From Mycobacteriaceae bacterium (GTDB lineage: Bacteria; Actinomycetota; Actinomycetes; Mycobacteriales; Mycobacteriaceae): a stretch of 7,675 nucleotides of DNA. Below, one piece after another: positions 5,591 through 7,675 of the stretch (position 1 is the first letter of the stretch; the number at the start of each line of letters is the position of its first letter). Below the pieces are notes generated by a model, which was given only the letters and a program-made list of their open reading frames with translations, ran no database searches and was not told the origin of the DNA. The stretch covers positions 1 to 7,675 of the forward strand of contig JAFAWC010000240.1 in NCBI GenBank assembly GCA_019242135.1, read 5' to 3'. Both the position numbers and the translations under genes were made by a program.

Positions 5591-7675
5591 CACTGTCCGA
5601 CAACAAGGCCGGCCGCGAAGAGCAGAAGGCTGGCGATGAGCGCTCGCGCGAAGAGCAGAAGGCCCCTGCCCAGACCGAGATGGTGACGCTCAGCATCGAC
5701 GGCATCGAGTTGTCGGTGCCCAAGGGAACACTGGTGATCCGGGCGGCTGAACTGATCGGCATCCAGATCCCGCGGTTCTGCGATCATCCACTGCTCGACC
5801 CGGTCGGCGCCTGCCGGCAGTGCCTGGTTGAGGTTGAAGGCCAACGTAAACCGATGGCGTCGTGCACGACGGTGGCCACCGACGAAATGGTGGTCCGCAC
5901 CCAGTTGACCTCGCCGGCCGCCGATAAGGCCCAACAGGGCGTGATGGAACTGCTGCTGATCAACCATCCGCTGGACTGCCCGGTCTGCGACAAGGGCGGC
6001 GAGTGCCCGCTGCAGAACCAGGCGATGAGCAACGGACGCGCCGACACCCGCTTCGAAGATGTCAAGCGCACCTTCCCCAAGCCGATCAACATCTCCTCGC
6101 AGGTGCTGTTGGACCGCGAGCGCTGCGTGCTGTGCGCACGCTGCACCCGGTTCTCTAACCAGGTCGCCGGAGATCCGTTTATCGAACTGCTCGAACGCGG
6201 TGCCCTGCAGCAGGTCGGTATTTATACGAAAGAACCGTTCGATTCGTACTTTTCGGGCAACACCGTCCAGATTTGTCCCGTCGGCGCGCTGACCGGCACC
6301 GCCTACCGGTTCCGGGCCCGCCCGTTCGATCTGGTGTCGTCACCGAGCGTGTGCGAGCACTGCGCGTCGGGCTGTGCGCAGCGCACCGACCACCGCCGCG
6401 GCGTCGTGTTGCGCCGGCTGGCCGGCGACGACCCCGAGGTCAACGAGGAATGGAACTGCGACAAGGGACGCTGGGCATTCACGTACGCCACCGAGGACGA
6501 CCGGATCACCACGCCGTTGATCCGAGGCGAGGACGGCGACCTGTCTCCGGCGTCGTGGTCAGAGGCATTGACCGTGGCCGCCAAGGGCCTGTCGGCGGCC
6601 TACGGCAATGCCGCGGTTCTCGTCGGGGGCCGCGTGACATTCGAAGACGCGTACGGCTACGCGAAGTTCGCCCGGGTCGCCCTGGGCAGCAACGACATCG
6701 ACTTCCGCGCCCGCGCGCATTCCGACGAGGAGGCCGACTTTTTGGCGGCTCGGGTCGCGGGGCAACCGATGGCTGTCACCTATGCGGACATCGAAGCTGC
6801 GCCGGTCGTGCTGCTCGCCGGGTTCGAGCCGGAAGAGGAATCACCGATCGTGTACCTGCGGCTGCGCAAGGCGGCACGCAAGCACCACACCCAGGTGTAC
6901 GCGCTCGCACCGTTCGCCACTCGCGGTCTGACCAAGATGTCCGGCACGTTGCTGCAGACGGCTCCGGGCGGTGAAAGCTCCAAACTCGACGAGCTGGGCA
7001 CCGGCGAGTTCGCCGAGATCCTCGCTGCTCCGGGCGCACTGATCATCGCGGGCGAACGCCTTTGCCAGGCTCCGGGCGCGCTGTCGGCGGCGGCCCGGTT
7101 GGCCGATGCCACCGGCGCCAAACTCGCGTGGGTCCCCCGGCGCGCCGGTGAGCGCGCAGCGTTGGACGCCGGCGCGCTCTATTCGGTACTGCCCGGCGGG
7201 CGACCAATGGGCGATCCGCAAGCGCGGGCACAGGTGTCGTCGATCTGGAATATCACGGGCCTTCCCGGCCGCCCGGGTCGCGGCACTGCGGACATCCTCA
7301 CCGGTGCGGGCGATTTCGGCGCCTTGCTCGTCGGCGGTGTCGAGCTTGCCGACCTGCCGGACCCGGTCGCGGCTGGCGCTGCCATCGACTCCGCACCGTT
7401 TGTCGTCAGCCTGGAGATCCGGCGCAGTGCCGTCACCGACCGCGCCGACGTGGTGTTCCCGGTGGCGCCGGTTGTCGAGAAGGCGGGCACATTTTTGAAC
7501 TGGGAAGGGCGGTATCGACCGTTCGAGCCGGCGCTGCGCAACACCGGTGCGTTCGCCGATATGCGGGTACTGAACATGATCGCCGACGAGATGGGTGTGG
7601 ACCTCGGCCTGGGCCAGGCAACCGCAGCGCGCGACGAACTCGCCCGCCTCGGCATCTGGACCGGAACGCGGCCCG
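5587..7675 (+). CDS. nuoG: NADH-quinone oxidoreductase subunit G (75 kDa multi-cluster subunit), 3' partial
   Basis: The frame is open for 696 codons to the window edge without a stop; about 100 residues should be missing, compared with roughly 800 in mycobacterial NuoG. It wires electrons from NuoF/NuoE to NuoB. Ligands by domain: [2Fe-2S] N1b at C65, C76, C79, C93; the His-ligated cluster N5 at H127, C131, C134, C140; N4 at C180, C183, C186, C230; and the additional N7 set at C256, C259, C263, C291, in CEHCASGC and NCDKGRW. After residue 300 comes the molybdopterin-oxidoreductase-like fold, which in complex I carries no cofactor. The distal motif [20 protein letters not shown] (7450-7512) is well conserved. 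Translating row by row showed no frameshift. The first 31 residues are a highly charged extension with an 11-residue repeat. The ATG overlaps the nuoF stop. Confidence 0.96.
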   Translation, partial: MTLSDNKAGREEQKAGDERSREEQKAPAQTEMVTLSIDGIELSVPKGTLVIRAAELIGIQIPRFCDHPLLDPVGACRQCLVEVEGQRKPMASCTTVATDEMVVRTQLTSPAADKAQQGVMELLLINHPLDCPVCDKGGECPLQNQAMSNGRADTRFEDVKRTFPKPINISSQVLLDRERCVLCARCTRFSNQVAGDPFIELLERGALQQVGIYTKEPFDSYFSGNTVQICPVGALTGTAYRFRARPFDLVSSPSVCEHCASGCAQRTDHRRGVVLRRLAGDDPEVNEEWNCDKGRWAFTYATEDDRITTPLIRGEDGDLSPASWSEALTVAAKGLSAAYGNAAVLVGGRVTFEDAYGYAKFARVALGSNDIDFRARAHSDEEADFLAARVAGQPMAVTYADIEAAPVVLLAGFEPEEESPIVYLRLRKAARKHHTQVYALAPFATRGLTKMSGTLLQTAPGGESSKLDELGTGEFAEILAAPGALIIAGERLCQAPGALSAAARLADATGAKLAWVPRRAGERAALDAGALYSVLPGGRPMGDPQARAQVSSIWNITGLPGRPGRGTADILTGAGDFGALLVGGVELADLPDPVAAGAAIDSAPFVVSLEIRRSAVTDRADVVFPVAPVVEKAGTFLNWEGRYRPFEPALRNTGAFADMRVLNMIADEMGVDLGLGQATAARDELARLGIWTGTRP
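5614..5679 (+). repeat. In-frame tandem duplication at the NuoG N-terminus
   Basis: The 17-base string cgcgaagagcagaaggc occurs at 5614-5630 and again at 5647-5663, 33 bases apart, so exactly 11 codons. At protein level [11 protein letters not shown] (10-20) is followed by [11 protein letters not shown] (21-31). Only the first 17 bases of each unit are identical; the rest of each unit differs. The repeat sits before the ferredoxin-like domain, in a stretch that is short and unrelated in M. tuberculosis NuoG as I recall it. Confidence 0.7.

Noticed and set aside
6273..6974. 233-codon plus-strand open frame within nuoG
   Set aside because: It is a shifted reading of nuoG, very Arg/Gly-rich. 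The true nuoG frame is continuous here with the N7 cysteines and conserved motifs.
5587..7675. Possible frameshift or loss of nuoG, since no closed frame covers it
   Set aside because: Codon-by-codon translation gives one uninterrupted frame to the window edge; it is simply cut off by the window end.
1..7675. Undescribed mobile, defence or biosynthetic system
   Set aside because: Every gene except the 21-codon tail is accounted for by the receiver protein and nuoA-G; no transposase, integrase, toxin, phage or repeat array is present.

Overview
This window carries the first seven genes of a 14-subunit-type respiratory complex I operon (nuoA-nuoG) from a high-GC actinobacterium, almost certainly a Mycobacterium (or Mycolicibacterium) species. 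The basis is visibly GC-rich codon third positions, GTG/TTG starts, tight stop/start overlaps, and products that I recognise as close to the M. tuberculosis Nuo subunits. A single-domain response regulator resembling Rv3143 sits immediately upstream. The M. tuberculosis arrangement, as I remember it, has a PPE gene between that regulator and nuoA. Here only about 110 bases separate them, which fits a non-tuberculous, environmental-type mycobacterium (inference).

Layout, all on the plus strand: 3-68 is the tail of an unidentified upstream gene. 78-455 is a small receiver-domain protein with a degenerate active site. 456-563 is the nuoA upstream region, with a possible -10 element, two small inverted repeats and the nuoA ribosome binding site. 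Then come nuoA (564-941), nuoB (946-1512), nuoC (1509-2204), nuoD (2204-3523), nuoE (3520-4260), nuoF (4262-5590) and nuoG (5587 to beyond the right edge). Six nuo junctions are either 1-4 base overlaps or gaps of 1-4 bases, so the genes are surely one transcriptional unit with probable translational coupling. No terminator, RNA gene, mobile element or CRISPR array is visible.

Functionally, NuoE, NuoF and NuoG form the NADH-oxidising arm: FMN and the N1a, N3, N1b, N4, N5 and N7 iron-sulphur clusters. NuoB, NuoC and NuoD form the connecting, quinone-reducing module that contains cluster N2. NuoA is the first membrane subunit. All cluster-ligand cysteines that fall in the window are present, and there are no frameshifts, so the complex looks functional. 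The remaining membrane subunits (nuoH-N) would lie past position 7675.

I did not find an undescribed biological system. The points worth a second look are the receiver protein lacking two conserved switch residues next to nuo, the nuoA leader region and start codon choice, and a short in-frame duplication at the N-terminus of NuoG.
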